From: Reclinomonas americana ATCC 50394
Lineage: Eukaryota > Jakobida > Jakobea > Jakobida
Assembly (NCBI GenBank): GCA_048213135.1
Contig: PS015222.1
Location: 31,816-95,815, forward strand
Length of the DNA stretch: 64,000 nt
Direction: 5' to 3'
The notes under the pieces are model-generated. The model was given only the letters and a program-made list of their open reading frames with translations, did not search any database and was not told the origin of the DNA. Below, in pieces: positions 20,130 through 32,882 of this stretch (position 1 is its first letter; each line of letters opens with the position of its first letter). Both the position numbers and the translations under genes were made by a program.

Positions 20130-23100
20130 GATGGAGACCGTGCAGCTGCTTGAGCAGGTGCTGAGTCGACCTGATCTGCATCCGGAGGTGTTCATCGCGG
20201 CCAATGTGCGTGCGAGATCAACACACACAAAGTGACTCATCTTCCGTCTTCCGTCGGTCTCCCTCTTCCTTGTCTCTCTCTCGGCATCATCACTGTGTGT
20301 GTGTGTCTCTCTCTCTCTCCTCCTCGCTCTCTCCCTCCTCCTGTTTGCAAACTGGTGCATTTCGGGGTTTCCCGCGCGCCAACTCTCTCCATCATGACAA
20401 CTCACGGATGCTGCTGTGCAAGCACGTGCACTGTTCCCTTTCCCTGCCCTCGCTCTCCCTGTCTGTCCCTCTTCTCCACTCCCCAGAGTCAAGTGCCAAT
20501 TGTCCCATTCTGCAATTCATGTATTTCTGGTGCAGGCACATCCCGCCGGCTACGTCTCTCTGCAGTTCCTGCTGGTCAGTGCACCGGAGCTGAGCATGGG
20601 CGACGAAGAGCAGCTGGCGACGGCGATTGAGGAGCACGGTTGGCGGCAGCGACTGCTGCAGCTGAGTCGATGTCGACGCATGGTGCGAGTGCGCGACCCG
20701 GTGGAGCGCGTGCGTCACGTGATTGAGGAGGCCATGCTGCGTGCGTTGGTGAGTGCCCGTGGCGGGAGTAGTGCTGCTGGTGATGGTGGCGGCGATGAAG
20801 TGATGGCGGCAATGCTGGCCAAGTGCGACGGTGAGGGCTTTGTGGCGCTGGCGGATGTGGCGGCGGTGCCGGCGGTGCAGGAGGCGCTGCGAGCCACGGC
20901 GCACTTGGCGACGAAGAGTGACGACGAGTTCCCCATGGTGGGTGACGACGGGCGCACGGGTGCCGATGTCACGGCGGCGGCTGGAGGCAGTGCCGTGCAG
21001 GCGGTCGCGCATCCGGATCTGTCGCACGCGCTGGCCTCGTCGCCGTACGTGCACATGGATGTGGTCGGTGGTCGCATGCGTCCACTGCCGCGTCTGGAGG
21101 CCGTACAGCGGCAACTCGAGTTTTGGTTCTCCGACGACAACCTCGCCGGCGACGCCCATTTGCGTCAGCTGATCGAGACGTGCAAGTTTCCGGCGCAGTT
21201 GGCCGACTCGCACGCGGGTGTTGTGCGCGCTGGCGACCTGCTGGAGTTCCGCCGCCTCACCAAGATGCAGGCCACTCGCGATGATCTCGCTCTCGCCACA
21301 CGGCGCTCCCCTGTGCTCTTGTCGGCGGGCGAGGGAGGCTGGATCGGTCGTCGTCGAGGTTTGCTCCCCGTGACTGCGAGTGATGGAGTGCGTCATGAGC
21401 CCCAACAAAAGAAACGCGTGTGAACGTAGCGTACAGGCTGGCCGACTTGTCGCAATACATGCAGCGACAAACCGACTTGGCCGTGCACCGACAGGTCCGA
21501 CGCCAGATCGAGTTCTGGTTCAGCGACACCAATGTGCTGTACGACGCCACACTGCGCAGCATCATGCAGAGACATCCGCGCGGATTCGTCAGCGTGGCTT
21601 CTCTGGCGAGGCTGCCCACCATCGAGACGTTGCGTGTGTACGACTCGGTGCAAATGAGGTACTGCTGTGGGAGCTAACGCGTATGCGCAGCATCTGTCGC
21701 GAGGCCGAGTGCGAGCAGTCGCCTGAGCAGGTGACGGTGTATGCGCTGCGAGGATCATCGGTGTTGGAGTTGAGCCATGACGAGCGCATGGTGCGAAGGA
21801 AGGCTCGTTTGCCCGAGTTGAGGCGCATGGTGGCGTGTGCTGCCGATTTTGATGAACTGCGAAGTTGCGTGCATTGTTTCTGTACAATTCGTGGCAGAGT
21901 GGGCATGTGAGCTCACGCTGCCGCAGCTCTCATGCCAGCCACACCGCCACCACAGCCGCTAACTTTTACACTGATGACATACAATGTTACGTGTGCATGC
22001 ACACCATTTTCTCGCTGCATATCGCCGACGGTCTTCGTGGCATTGTGCAGGTGCTGGCTGACTACCTGGCTCGTCCCGATTGGTTCCCCGGCGTCAAGGC
22101 CGAGTACATGAGTGCGTCTTTGTGGCGTTGTCGTCATTTTTCCATTCTTTGCTCACCCCGCACGCGCATCACTGCAGCGTGGGCCTACCGGAGACGACTG
22201 ATCAAGAGCGAGATTTTGTACCACTCGCCCGACATTTTGTGTCTGCAGGAAATGCAGAGCACGCGCAACTGGAGAGACGACCCGGTGAGTCCCCCCGCAC
22301 GCACGTGCGTGTGTGTGTGCTTGTGCTGATGACTACGGCAGGAGACAACGGGAAATCACGCAGCATTCTTCCTCGAGTTCCTGGAACAGGCCGGCTACTC
22401 GGGCCACCACATTCGCAAGACGAATCGACGTGGCAAGCAAAACTCGGATGTGACCATTGGCAATGCGGTTTGTGTTCCTCCCGCCTTGTGTGTGCGCTTT
22501 TGCTTGTCAGCCGTTGTGACTACCGGCCGGCAGATCTTCTTCAAAGTCGATGCGTTCGAGTTGGTGGCGCAAGAGGAGATCATTATTGCTCTGCACATGA
22601 GCAAGTTGTTCTCCTCGATCGACGACTACAAGGTACTGGGGGAGAATAAGCTGGATCTTTATTGTCTTTTTCCTGCGCTCACACGCTTCTCTGTTTGTGT
22701 GTTTTGCAGTCCAACATGCACTCGTACGATCACGTTGCACTATTCACACTGCTGCGACACCGCGCCACCGAACACCACGTGCTGGTGTGTACGGCGCACT
22801 TGTCGCCCGACTGGAGAAGAAAGCACGTGCCGACTGTGCAGGCCTACGTGTGCCTGCGTGAGATGGAGCGCTGGCGTCGCGAATGGTGCCGTGGCGGCCG
22901 TCTGATCAACGCAGTCGAAGCACCCGAGGACTGCACCCCACTGCCGGTGATTTTCGCCGGCGACCTGAACATTATGCCGTGTGATGGCGCGTACGAGTTG
23001 ATTCAGGAGGGGCATGTTGCGTGTGTGTCAGTGGTGGCTTGCTGCGCACGGATCGTCCATTTATTTTGGTTCATTTTTGTGTGGTCGCCGCGCGCAGCTC

Positions 23101-23601
23101 GCCCCGACGCACGAGGACCTGCAGATGCTCAGCGAGATCCGCCTCAACCGCGTCAACCTCTTCAATGTGCACGCCATGGACACGGACGAAGATGGCGATG
23201 GCGATGGAGAGGCTCGTCCGCCGTTCGCGCACAACATGCCGCTGGACAGCACGTACCGCTTGGTGTTGGAGCAGGAGCCACGCGCGACGAACTGGACGCA
23301 AAAGTTTTCGGTTGGTATTCTTTTGTGGGGGGGAGGGAAGGGGGAGGGTGAAGGTGGTTGATTTGTATCGGTTGGGTGGGTGGGGTGGAAGGTACAGTGG
23401 TGATTGGCTGATGATGATATGTACATGCAGGAGTGCCTCGATTACATTTTCATCAGCACCGACGGACTGGTGCCGGTGGCGGTTCTGGATGTGCCGTCGG
23501 TCAGCTGCATGTCGGCCGAGGGCAACACACTGCCCAACTCACGCTTCCCCAGCGACCACGTGCCGCTGCTGGCTAGACTGAGGTGGCGAGGCGAAGAATA
23601 A
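20130..23601 (+). CDS. Multi-La-motif protein fused to CCR4-type exonuclease/deadenylase
   Basis: The start is the ATG at 20130 (METVQLLEQVLSRPDLHPEV). The N-terminal half holds winged-helix segments of La-motif type. Two are unmistakable: QRQLEFWFSDDNLAGDAHLR (about 21110) and RRQIEFWFSDTNVLYDATLR (about 21500), each followed by the expected helical half (HPRGFVSVASLARLPTIETL). Two weaker ones lie near 20540-20700 (AHPAGYVSLQFLL) and 20800-20910. The C-terminal half is an EEP nuclease of the CCR4/Nocturnin/ANGEL class: FTLMTYN|VLADYLARPDW across a phase-0 intron, SPDILCLQEMQ (catalytic Glu), VLVCTAHLSPDW, VIFAGDLNIMP (Asp/Asn), CLDYIFIS and FPSDHVPLLARL (catalytic Asp-His). The stop is at 23601. 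It probably shortens poly(A) or related RNA 3' ends, with the La motifs recruiting RNA. One LAM-to-EEP exon border near 21850-21930 was not resolved. Confidence 0.78.
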
Positions 23602-23986
23602 TTGAATTCGTCGTTTTTGTGTGAAAACGAGGCGCGCGGCATATGCTTGTCGTGTTCGAATCGATTGCCGTTTTTTCTTCTGTAACATTCGAAAGTGTGT
23701 GTGGTGGCGCGCATGCATGTTGCGTCGCAGACAGACCGCGGCGCGCACGTCGGAAGAACGTGTGAAGACCACCATGTCGTGTGGTGGCGAACGAATTAAT
23801 TAGTCCGCGCGATTTCGGACACTCATTGATAGACAAGCTCGAAACGCAACAAAGAGGCTGGTTGCACCCGAAGTCGGTTGCTGCTGCGTTTCGCTTGAGG
23901 AGAGAGAGGAGAAGGAGTGGGAGAGAGATCGAGTCAAACACAACACACACACGCACGCACGCACGCACACACACACATCACACATC
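23602..23986. other. Intergenic spacer, no gene seen
   Basis: This 385-bp stretch follows the La-CCR4 stop. It has a CA/ACGC-rich tract at about 23938-23975 just before the next ATG and no supportable exon. It presumably holds the 3' UTR and the next promoter. Confidence 0.5.
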
Positions 23987-24399
23987 ATGTCGACCAGCGC
24001 TCCCACCACTCCCCGCTCGCGTCACACGTACAGCCGCCAGGAGATGCTGGCACTGGTGCGTGTGCTCCCTCTGCCTTGCTCAACACTCTCGGTCTCTCAC
24101 ACACACACATCCACACAGAGGGCCTCGCCGCTCTCACAGGCACCACCACCGGCCTTTGCGTGGATCGACGGCCTCTCGCGTGCGTCGCCTGTCAGTTCGC
24201 CGGGGACGCCCGACGAGTCGCCACCCTTTATGAAGAAGCGCTCGCCCTTCTTTGACGACGGTGCAGGTTGGTTGTGATTGCTCTGCGCAAGCTCGTGATC
24301 GCGATCGCGATCACCCAGCGATATCACTCACACACACCCTGCTTGCATACAGCGTCCACGTCTGGCTCCTCGGCCGCCGCACCACACGAGGCGCACTGA
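23987..24399 (+). CDS. 87-residue eIF4E-binding-protein-like peptide
   Basis: Three exons join cleanly: 23987-24055, 24119-24266 and 24353-24399 (264 nt including TGA). The introns are 63 nt (phase 0) and 86 nt (phase 1), both GT-AG. The protein is Pro/Ser-rich and probably disordered. Residues 15-23 read YSRQEMLAL, which resembles the eIF4E-binding motif Tyr-x4-Leu-hydrophobic as found in 4E-T and GIGYF proteins (YxxEELLxL, YGREEILAL), with Met in place of the consensus Leu. Later parts include SPLSQAPPPAFAWIDGL and a possible phospho-site cluster RASPVSSPGTPDESPPF. A translational repressor or 4E-BP-like regulator is an inference from the motif alone. The open second exon continues into the intron, so simple ORF finding gives a wrong C-terminus. 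Confidence 0.55.
24295..24314. repeat. Perfect 20-nt palindrome
   Basis: GTGATCGCGATCGCGATCAC reads the same on both strands. It lies inside the second intron of the 4E-BP-like gene. It could form a cruciform or hairpin, or be chance in a GATC/CGCG-rich context. Confidence 0.7.
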
Positions 24400-24689
24400 G
24401 CAGAGCAGACGCGTACTGTGCCACACAGACAACAAGAGAAAAAGAACCACCACCATTATAGATCGATAGCGAGATCGCAATCATAGAGAATGTAAAATGA
24501 TAATGTGTACCTTCCCCGCATAGCAGCACTCCCCTTGTGTGTGTCATCCAGCGCTGTGCCAGAGCGATCACGTCCACAGCAAGAGTCATGCACCGTAAAT
24601 CCCGCGCTTTGCGTGCGTTTCTTAATTTCGATTTGCGCGAGTCACGCGCGGCGTCAATAATTGCGTCCCCCACTTGCATTGTCGACATC
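24400..24689. other. Intergenic spacer before PLAC8 gene
   Basis: This spacer is about 290 bp and AT-richer than its surroundings (24455-24510). No gene or RNA was recognised in it; it likely holds 3' and 5' UTRs. Confidence 0.4.
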
Positions 24690-26171
24690 ATGAAGGAGAG
24701 CTTGTTCGGCTGTTTCGATGACATGGGCATCTGCTGCTGCACGTGGTGCTGGTGAGTTGTCTGTCGCGCTGCACGCACTTGCCCGTGCGTAATATCATCG
24801 AAGCAGTTTCGAGTCCAGGATTTGTGTACTCTCTCAAACCATTGCTCGTCGGCGTAGGCCTCCTCCTACACTCTCCTCTTCTTGTACTCTTTCTTCGCCT
24901 CTGACTGCTCCTCCGTGCACGCCACTGCGATCCCTGTTTGCAGCGGGGCAGGGAGAGGGGGGAGCCATGTACATGTCACCCCACCACGCACATGTCCCCA
25001 GCCTAGGCCAAAGCCTCTCCTTCCTATCACTAACTCTTCGCCTGTACACACACGCACACAGCTTGACTCGGTGCTGCCAGATTGGTCGCAACCACTACGG
25101 TGTGTCTGCAGATTGTTTCTCTAGATCTTCCTTGTGTTTCGTCGTCGGAAAAATGACGAACGTGTTGTTGGTGTTCTCAGCGGTGCAGCAGCTGGCTCGC
25201 GGCGATGCCGTGACCTGGGGCGAAGGGACGGTGGGCGGAATGTGCTGTGCAGGTGTGCACGCGTGTCTGCGTTATCTTGCCTCTTCTTCACACGCACTGC
25301 TGCTCACTGTACATGTGCAGACCACTGCTTCTGTGCAATTGTTGCGTCGCCTATAGTTGTCCTTGTCAGCAAAACACCTGTGCTTCGTATGAATTGTCTC
25401 TCACATCGGCTTGGCGTGATCGTGATCGTGTCGGATCCGGATACAGCCCGTTGCGTCACTCCTGCTTTCGTCATCCATTTCATGTGGCTCGTCGGACTGA
25501 AGTGTATCAACGTTGTTGCTGTTCGAACAGGGCTGCTATCTCACTGCCTGCGACCATCCGCAAATCATCCGCAGCAACCTCGGCTACGAGGGTGGTGACG
25601 GCTGCACTGACTGCCTCATCGGTAAGGCTGCACGCGCGCTGCAGCACTTTGAGTATTATCACAAAAAATGACCGATATCATTTTTCTTTTTGCAGGCGTC
25701 TTCTGCTACCAGTGCCGGTAAGTCGCTGCGGTCACTCTTTGTAGTTTGCACATTCTCTCTTACACCAGACAATGCAGCGTGTGCCAGCTGGCTCGCGAGC
25801 TCAAGTACAACGCCACCGACATGGGCGCGAGGAAGCCGAGGAATACCGTGGGCAACATCCTGGGCGGACAGAGTGCCTCTACCAACGCCGGCCCGAGTGT
25901 GAACAACATCAACGTGACAGTGTCGCCGACCATCTCGCCGCAGATGAACATGGCGCCGCAGATGACGATGGGCTACCAGCAGGCCCCACCGGCAGCGGCC
26001 TATCCCGCCGCCCCGCCGCCACCTGGCTACCAGCAAGGCTACCCGGCTCCTCCGCCCGGCTACCCCTACCACGATCCCTCTGGGCAGGGTGGATACGGCA
26101 CGGCGGCTCCGTCGGCCCCTCCTGGGTATGGCGCGATGGGCTCTGGCGGCACCGGTTACAGCAAGATGTAA
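24690..26171 (+). CDS. PLAC8-motif Cys-rich protein with Pro/Tyr-rich tail
   Basis: The ATG at 24690 begins MKESLFGCFDDMGICCCTWC, the classic PLAC8 (DUF614) opening with a CCxCxxW-type motif. Later exons give VQQLARGDAVTWGEGTVGG, GCYLTACDHPQIIRSNLGYE, GDGCTDCLIGVFCYQCR and CSVCQLARELKYNATDMGA, matching the second Cys cluster and the CQxxREL signature. The last exon adds an Asn/Thr-rich part and Gly-Tyr-Pro repeats (PPPPGYQQGYPAPPPGYPYH), ending at 26171. PLAC8 proteins are small membrane proteins linked to size control, cadmium resistance or calcium influx in plants and fungi. The GYP-rich tail resembles those of annexin and scramblase relatives. Its function here is unknown. Confidence 0.8.
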
Positions 26172-26329
26172 TGCTCTCTTGCCGCGCCTCCTCTTCCTCC
26201 TCCTCCTCCTCCTCCTCGTTGTGACTGCGACTCCAATGCCGTGTTGGTTCACATCTTACCGCAATCAGTGCCAATGAAAGCGAGTGCACCACACACAGAC
26301 TACACCACGACATTTTACAGATCCACTCG

Positions 26330-27788
<1,459 letters not shown>

Positions 27789-27790
<2 letters not shown>

Positions 27791-30511
27791 GAGTTCGTCG
27801 CCTGAGCTTGCACAACTGGTCCACTCGTGGCTTGCGCTTGGTTGCGTGCACCAGACATGCACACGCACACATACGCACGCACACACATGCTCATGTTCTT
27901 GTGCAGATCGCGACCCGGACACGCGTGAGCAGATTCGTCAGCTGGCGGTGCGTGCAGGCATTGCGCTTGGTGAAGATGCAGAGGCGGCGGTGAGCGAGGC
28001 CAGCACGCGTGAGTCGGCCACAGAGGAGCTGCGTGCGCGATTGGGCAAGCGCATTGCATTTGGAACTGCAGGTCTCTGTCTCTTTCTCTCTTGCTTGCGC
28101 GCTCTCTCTCTCTCTCTTCGGCGACTGATGCGTTGCGTTGGGTGCAGGCTTGCGTGGACGCATGGAAGCCGGCTTCAATCGCATGAATGGTCTCATTATC
28201 ATGCAGGCGACGCAGGTGCGCATCTTTTTCTCTCTCTTCTCACTTGTGCGAGCTGTGCTGTTCATCATTGTTGCGTGGCAGGGTCTGTTTGTGCATCTGT
28301 GTGATGTGTTTGGCGAGGAGACTGTGCGCAACCGCGGCATTGTGATTGGTCACGATGCGCGGCACCATTCGCTCGAGTATGCTCGCTTGACAGCGTCGGT
28401 GTTTGTGCAACGTGGTGCGCGTGTGCATCTCTTCTCCAAGATTGTGGCGACGCCGATGGTGGTACGCTTGTGTCTCTTCTCTCTCTCTTTCTGCTCTTTC
28501 GCTTCGTGTTGCTGATGGCTCTGTGCAGGCGTATGGAGTGCGCAAGCTGCAGACGGTGGCCGGTGTCATGGTCACGGCGAGTCACAACCCGAAAGCCGAC
28601 AACGGCTACAAGGTGTACTGGGAGAATGGGTGCCAGGTGTGGACTCGACACACAGTCTCTCGCGCTGTGTGGCATGCACGCCTCACTGTTGCATGCCTGC
28701 AGATCATTCCCCCTCACGACGCCGGCATCGCGAAGCGCATCGAGGAAAATCAGGAGCCATGGGCGGGCGTGTACGAGCAGGCGGAGCATGTGCGCGAGTC
28801 GGCGCTGTGTCACGATCCGTTTGACGAGGTGTGCGATGCCTACTTCAAGGCCGTGCATGACGAGTACTGCCACAAGCGGTGTGTGTCGGCTTTTTTTGAT
28901 TGCATATTTCTCTCTGCCGTATCCGCTCACTGCGAGACACTGTGCACAGCTCGCAGAACCAGCAATCCGACATGAAGGTGGTGTACACGGCCATGCACGG
29001 TGTTGGTGCGCCGTTTGTGGCTCGAGCGTTCGAGGCATTTGGCCTGCCACCGTACATTCCCACGGTCGAACAGATCAATCCCGATCCCGAATTCCCCACT
29101 GTGCGCTTCCCTAATCCCGAGGAGAAGGGTGCCATGGTGCGTTGTGCAGTGTGTGTGTATGGTAGCAATGACGAGAAACGTTGACACTGAGGTGGGGTGC
29201 GACAGGATCTGGCAATCAAGACGGCCACGGAGGTGGGTGCCGATTATGTGGTGGCCAACGACCCCGACGCCGATCGACTGGCCGTGGCGGTGCAGGAGAA
29301 GTTGCGAGGACTTTCTGCTGCGCTGTTGACTACCTCATGTACTCACGATGCTTGGCGCGCGCGTGTGTGTGTGAGCAGTGGCACGTGGTACGTGTTGAAT
29401 GGAAACGAAATCGCCAATCTGTTTGCCGAGTATGCATGGCGCATGTGGCGCGAGCGCAACGCCGACAAGGAGCCAGGTTTGCACATTGCGCTTTCTTCGT
29501 CTCTTATCTTAAGCTGACGGAGATTCCCGTTGTCTGCGAGCAGGCTCGGCGGTGATGGTGGCGAGCACGGTGTCGTCCAAGTTTTTGAAAGCCATGGCCG
29601 ACGCGGAGGGATTCGAGTTTGCCGACACGCTGACTGGATTCAAGTGGATGGGCAACAAGGCCGACGAGTACGTGCGTCGTGGCTATCACTTCCTGTTTGC
29701 CTACGAGGTGGAACTCGGTGAGAGCTCGTGTCACTGTAGCGTCATTGTTGGGCGGCAGCATGCTGCTGACACCTCGTTGTGTTAGGGTTCCTGGTCGGCG
29801 ACCTGAACCTGGACAAGGACGGCCTGCGCACCGCCGCCATCATGACGGAGCTGGTGCTGGATCTGAAGCGACAGGGCATCTCGGTCAGACAACACTTGGA
29901 CAACATGTACCGCAAGTTGCGTGATGAATCAACGCGGCGCTCTCTGTCGACGCATTGCACTGACCCTTCTGCTGCAGATACGGCTACTTCCACATGATCA
30001 ACAAGTACTTTTTCTGCTACCACACCGAGGACTCGGATGCCGTGTTCAAGCGCCTGCGCACCGGCGGTCCGGATGGCGGATACTTGCGTGAATTCGGACC
30101 CTTCCGGTGAGCCAGTCGTGAAATTTGTTGTCGGCGCTGCCTCTCGTCTGACCACGCACGCAGTGCGAAGAACATTCGTGACGTTACGCTCGGGTTCGAC
30201 GATGCATTCGAGGATCACAAGTCGCGCCTGCCGCTGGTCACCGACAGCCAGGCACGTTCCTCGTTTCTTCACGTTCCCATAAGCACTCTGTCTCACCTGC
30301 ATTCGTTCATGCACTGCAGATGATCACATACACGGTGGAGGGCGGCGGCACGGTGACGCTGCGCAACTCGGGCACCGAGCCCAAGCTGAAGTACTATGTG
30401 GAGTGCTCGGGCCCCGACGCCGCCACGGCTCGTGTGCGATCCGAGGCCGTCGAACAGGCCATGATTGAGCACTTCCTGGAGCCGGAGAAGAACAACCTGG
30501 TGAAGCCCTGA
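27789..30511 (+). CDS. PGM2: Phosphoglucomutase-2 / phosphopentomutase
   Basis: This is an alpha-D-phosphohexomutase that interconverts glucose-1-P and glucose-6-P, or ribose/deoxyribose 1-P and 5-P. The start is the ATG at 27789 ([17 protein letters not shown]), which aligns with the N-terminus of known PGM2. Domains in order: [36 protein letters not shown], the active-serine loop [39 protein letters not shown], the Mg-binding loop [11 protein letters not shown], the sugar-recognition region [19 protein letters not shown], then [20 protein letters not shown], and the phosphate-binding loop [17 protein letters not shown]. The stop is at 30511. The usual FEEAIG motif reads YEVELG, so the second Glu is replaced. 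More than ten short introns are present. Confidence 0.9.
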
Positions 30512-30649
30512 GCCAGCCACGTTTGCTCATGTGGCGTACGCCTCGGGCACACCATGAATTCATTAAACAAAATCGACTACCGAGTCCCCTGTCCTCCCGC
30601 CACACACAATCGCAATCCGCGAGACAACTCGTTGTCGCTGCGTGTCACA

Positions 30650-32821
30650 ATGGACGTGGATGACGATGGTTTGCGTGCCCAGTCCTCTGCACAATCCCTT
30701 CGCGTGCTCACTCTCTTTCCCGCTCAGTCTCCGCAGTGCGCAGTGAGCGCGATGCCGAAAGTCTGAACAGCAGTCGCCTCTCCTCTGGCGCCGTCTCACC
30801 TCGCGACGACGACGGCGAGGAGTTTGATGAGGACGACGGTGACATGGACGACGAAGATGACGAGGAGAACATCAATGGCGATAGTCGCGAGGTCACTCTC
30901 ACACACGCACTCACGCACTCAAGCATCCACTGTCTCTGATGCACACGCGTGTGTGGCAGGTCTCGCGCAGTGCCACGCCCATGGATGCCGGTGAGCACGC
31001 CGGTGAGCATGCTGCATCGGCATCATCAGCATCATCGTCGCAACGCATGCGCGGCAGGCCATCGCGCGCGGCCGCTGCTGCTGCTGCCGAGGAGTCGGCT
31101 GCGGCGGCTGCAGCTGCCGCAGGGCCGCTGTTCGCCTATCGCTCGTTTGATCGGCTGGTCCCCATTCGACTCGATGTTGACTGCGGCGAGTTGGGGCGTT
31201 TGCAGGATGTGTTTCTGTGGGATCTGGGAGGTTTGCATGTACAGCGCGAGTGTGTATCTACGTGCGTACGTGCTGAACGATGATGCGCGCGCGACTGTAG
31301 GTGACGCAGAGGAGGACGAAGAGGAGACGCGTCATCTGTACGAGGAGGGCCTCAACAACTTTGTGCTGCGACTGGCCACCGAGTATCGATTGACCTCCGA
31401 GTACATGCATCAGGTGGCGGAGACGTGTCGTGGTCAGATCGAGTACGCCGCTCGTGTCTTGTCGCACCCGGCGCCTGTCGGTCGCTCCTTTCGTGTCAAC
31501 ATTTCGGTGCGCATGACTGTCGTCGCTGTGCCGTCTCTCTCATGAGCTGCTCACTTGTTTTGCTCAGCTGAACCTGCGTATCGGCCTGACGGTGTTGCAA
31601 GACAACTTTGAGTGGGACATTAACAATCCGCATGCCAGCCCTGAAGAGTTTGCCACGTGCCTGTGCGCCGAGATGGCTCTCGGAACCGAGTGGTTGGTGC
31701 CGATTGCACACTCCATCCGCGAGCAGGTGCTGCAGGCGAGGAGAGTTGCGTCGATCCGCAATGTCATGTCGCTGCCGGCTTCCTCCTCATCGCTATCCTT
31801 CCTTTTGCGGTTCTCTTCGTAGGAGTACATTCAGAATGGCTATCCTGCGGATGCGAACGACGAGATCAGCCGCGGCATTGTGCTGGTTCACGAGCCCAGC
31901 GACGAGTACTCGCTTGTGCGTGATGAACTCGAACAGAGTCAGTTCGAGCCGGTGGTGGCCAAGGTCAATCGCGACGATGTTAGTCGCATCGAGCCGATCG
32001 AGGAACGGCAAGCGCGGTACGTGGCATCATCGCGCGCACGCCTGCCGATGGCAGTGATTGATTGTGGAGTGCAGATATCGGCGGCGAAACATGGACGTGT
32101 TTGTCGACAGTGGCGCCATGCGCGTGCAGAGGAAATGTTGCGGTCACTCGCTCACGCGCGTGAGTGTGTGTATGTGTTCTCACCACTTTGTCACAGCAAC
32201 TCTCGCGCTCCTCGAGGCCACCGGTTCTTTCCTCGGTACCGCCGTTCCGCAACTGCCGCCACGGAAGATTGTGCGGTTCAGCACCGACGAGTTTCCTGCC
32301 AGGTCTCTCTTGCGACGTCCCTTTGTGCTCTAGAGTCGTTGCTGACAACGCCGTTGCGTGTGTGTGTGTGTGACAGTGATGTGGCCCAGGTGCACGCCGT
32401 CTACCACTCCCATGCGCAGCATCTGAACTTTAAACAGGTTCCGCTTTACTTGTATACTTGCCGTCGCCTCTTACCGTCGCACCCACACAATGTTTGCACT
32501 GCGCAGATGCACACGTTTGCGCAATACGAGGAGCTGACTGAGGTCCAGAAGCGCTTTTGTCGCGAGAACCGCATCACTCCCGAGAACTTTTTGCGCTTCC
32601 ACGAGGCACTCGTCACGCAGTATCACAAGGACGGGTACCTGCTGAAGCGCACCGCACGCGACATGATCCGCATCGGTACCTCATCTTCTCTCGTTTGCAA
32701 TACCCTTGGCACATGTACCTGATACCCGTTCGCAGGTGTCAACAAGACCAACAAGCTGTACGACTTCCTCGTGGCTCAAGGCGACGTTCGTCCCCCATCG
32801 GCGGGCCAGCAAGAAGAATGA
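30650..32821 (+). CDS. SNF5/SMARCB1-type remodeller subunit with C-terminal SWIRM-like domain
   Basis: SNF5 is a core subunit of SWI/SNF chromatin remodellers in the nucleus. The start is the ATG at 30650 (MDVDDDGLRAQSS). An acidic and Ala/Ser-rich N-terminus (EEFDEDDGDMDDEDDEENIN) precedes repeat 1: RLVPIRLDVDCGELGRLQDV, FLWDLG, LRLATEYRLTSEYMHQVAET. Repeat 2 follows: LNLRIGLTVLQDNFEWDINN, EFATCLCAEMALGTEWLVP. After a linker (PPRKIVRFSTDEFPA, whose exon phases check) a SWIRM-like winged helix ends the protein: LTEVQKRFCRENRITPENFL, KRTARDMIRIGVNKTNKLYD, FLVAQGDV, with the stop at 32821. The IxVNKTxKxxDFxV ending is typical of the SWIRM domains of ADA2. One intron (32160-32196) is only 37 nt. 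It is convergent with the DENN gene (61 bp). Confidence 0.75.
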
Positions 32822-32882
32822 AACACAATCGAAACATACTATACTATCATCATCATCATCATCTCTCTCTCTCATCCTCATC

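Noticed and set aside
20392-21408. 338-residue minus-strand open frame
   Set aside because: It is antisense to the La-motif exons; the high-GC codon pattern leaves the opposite strand open, and it has no recognisable domain.
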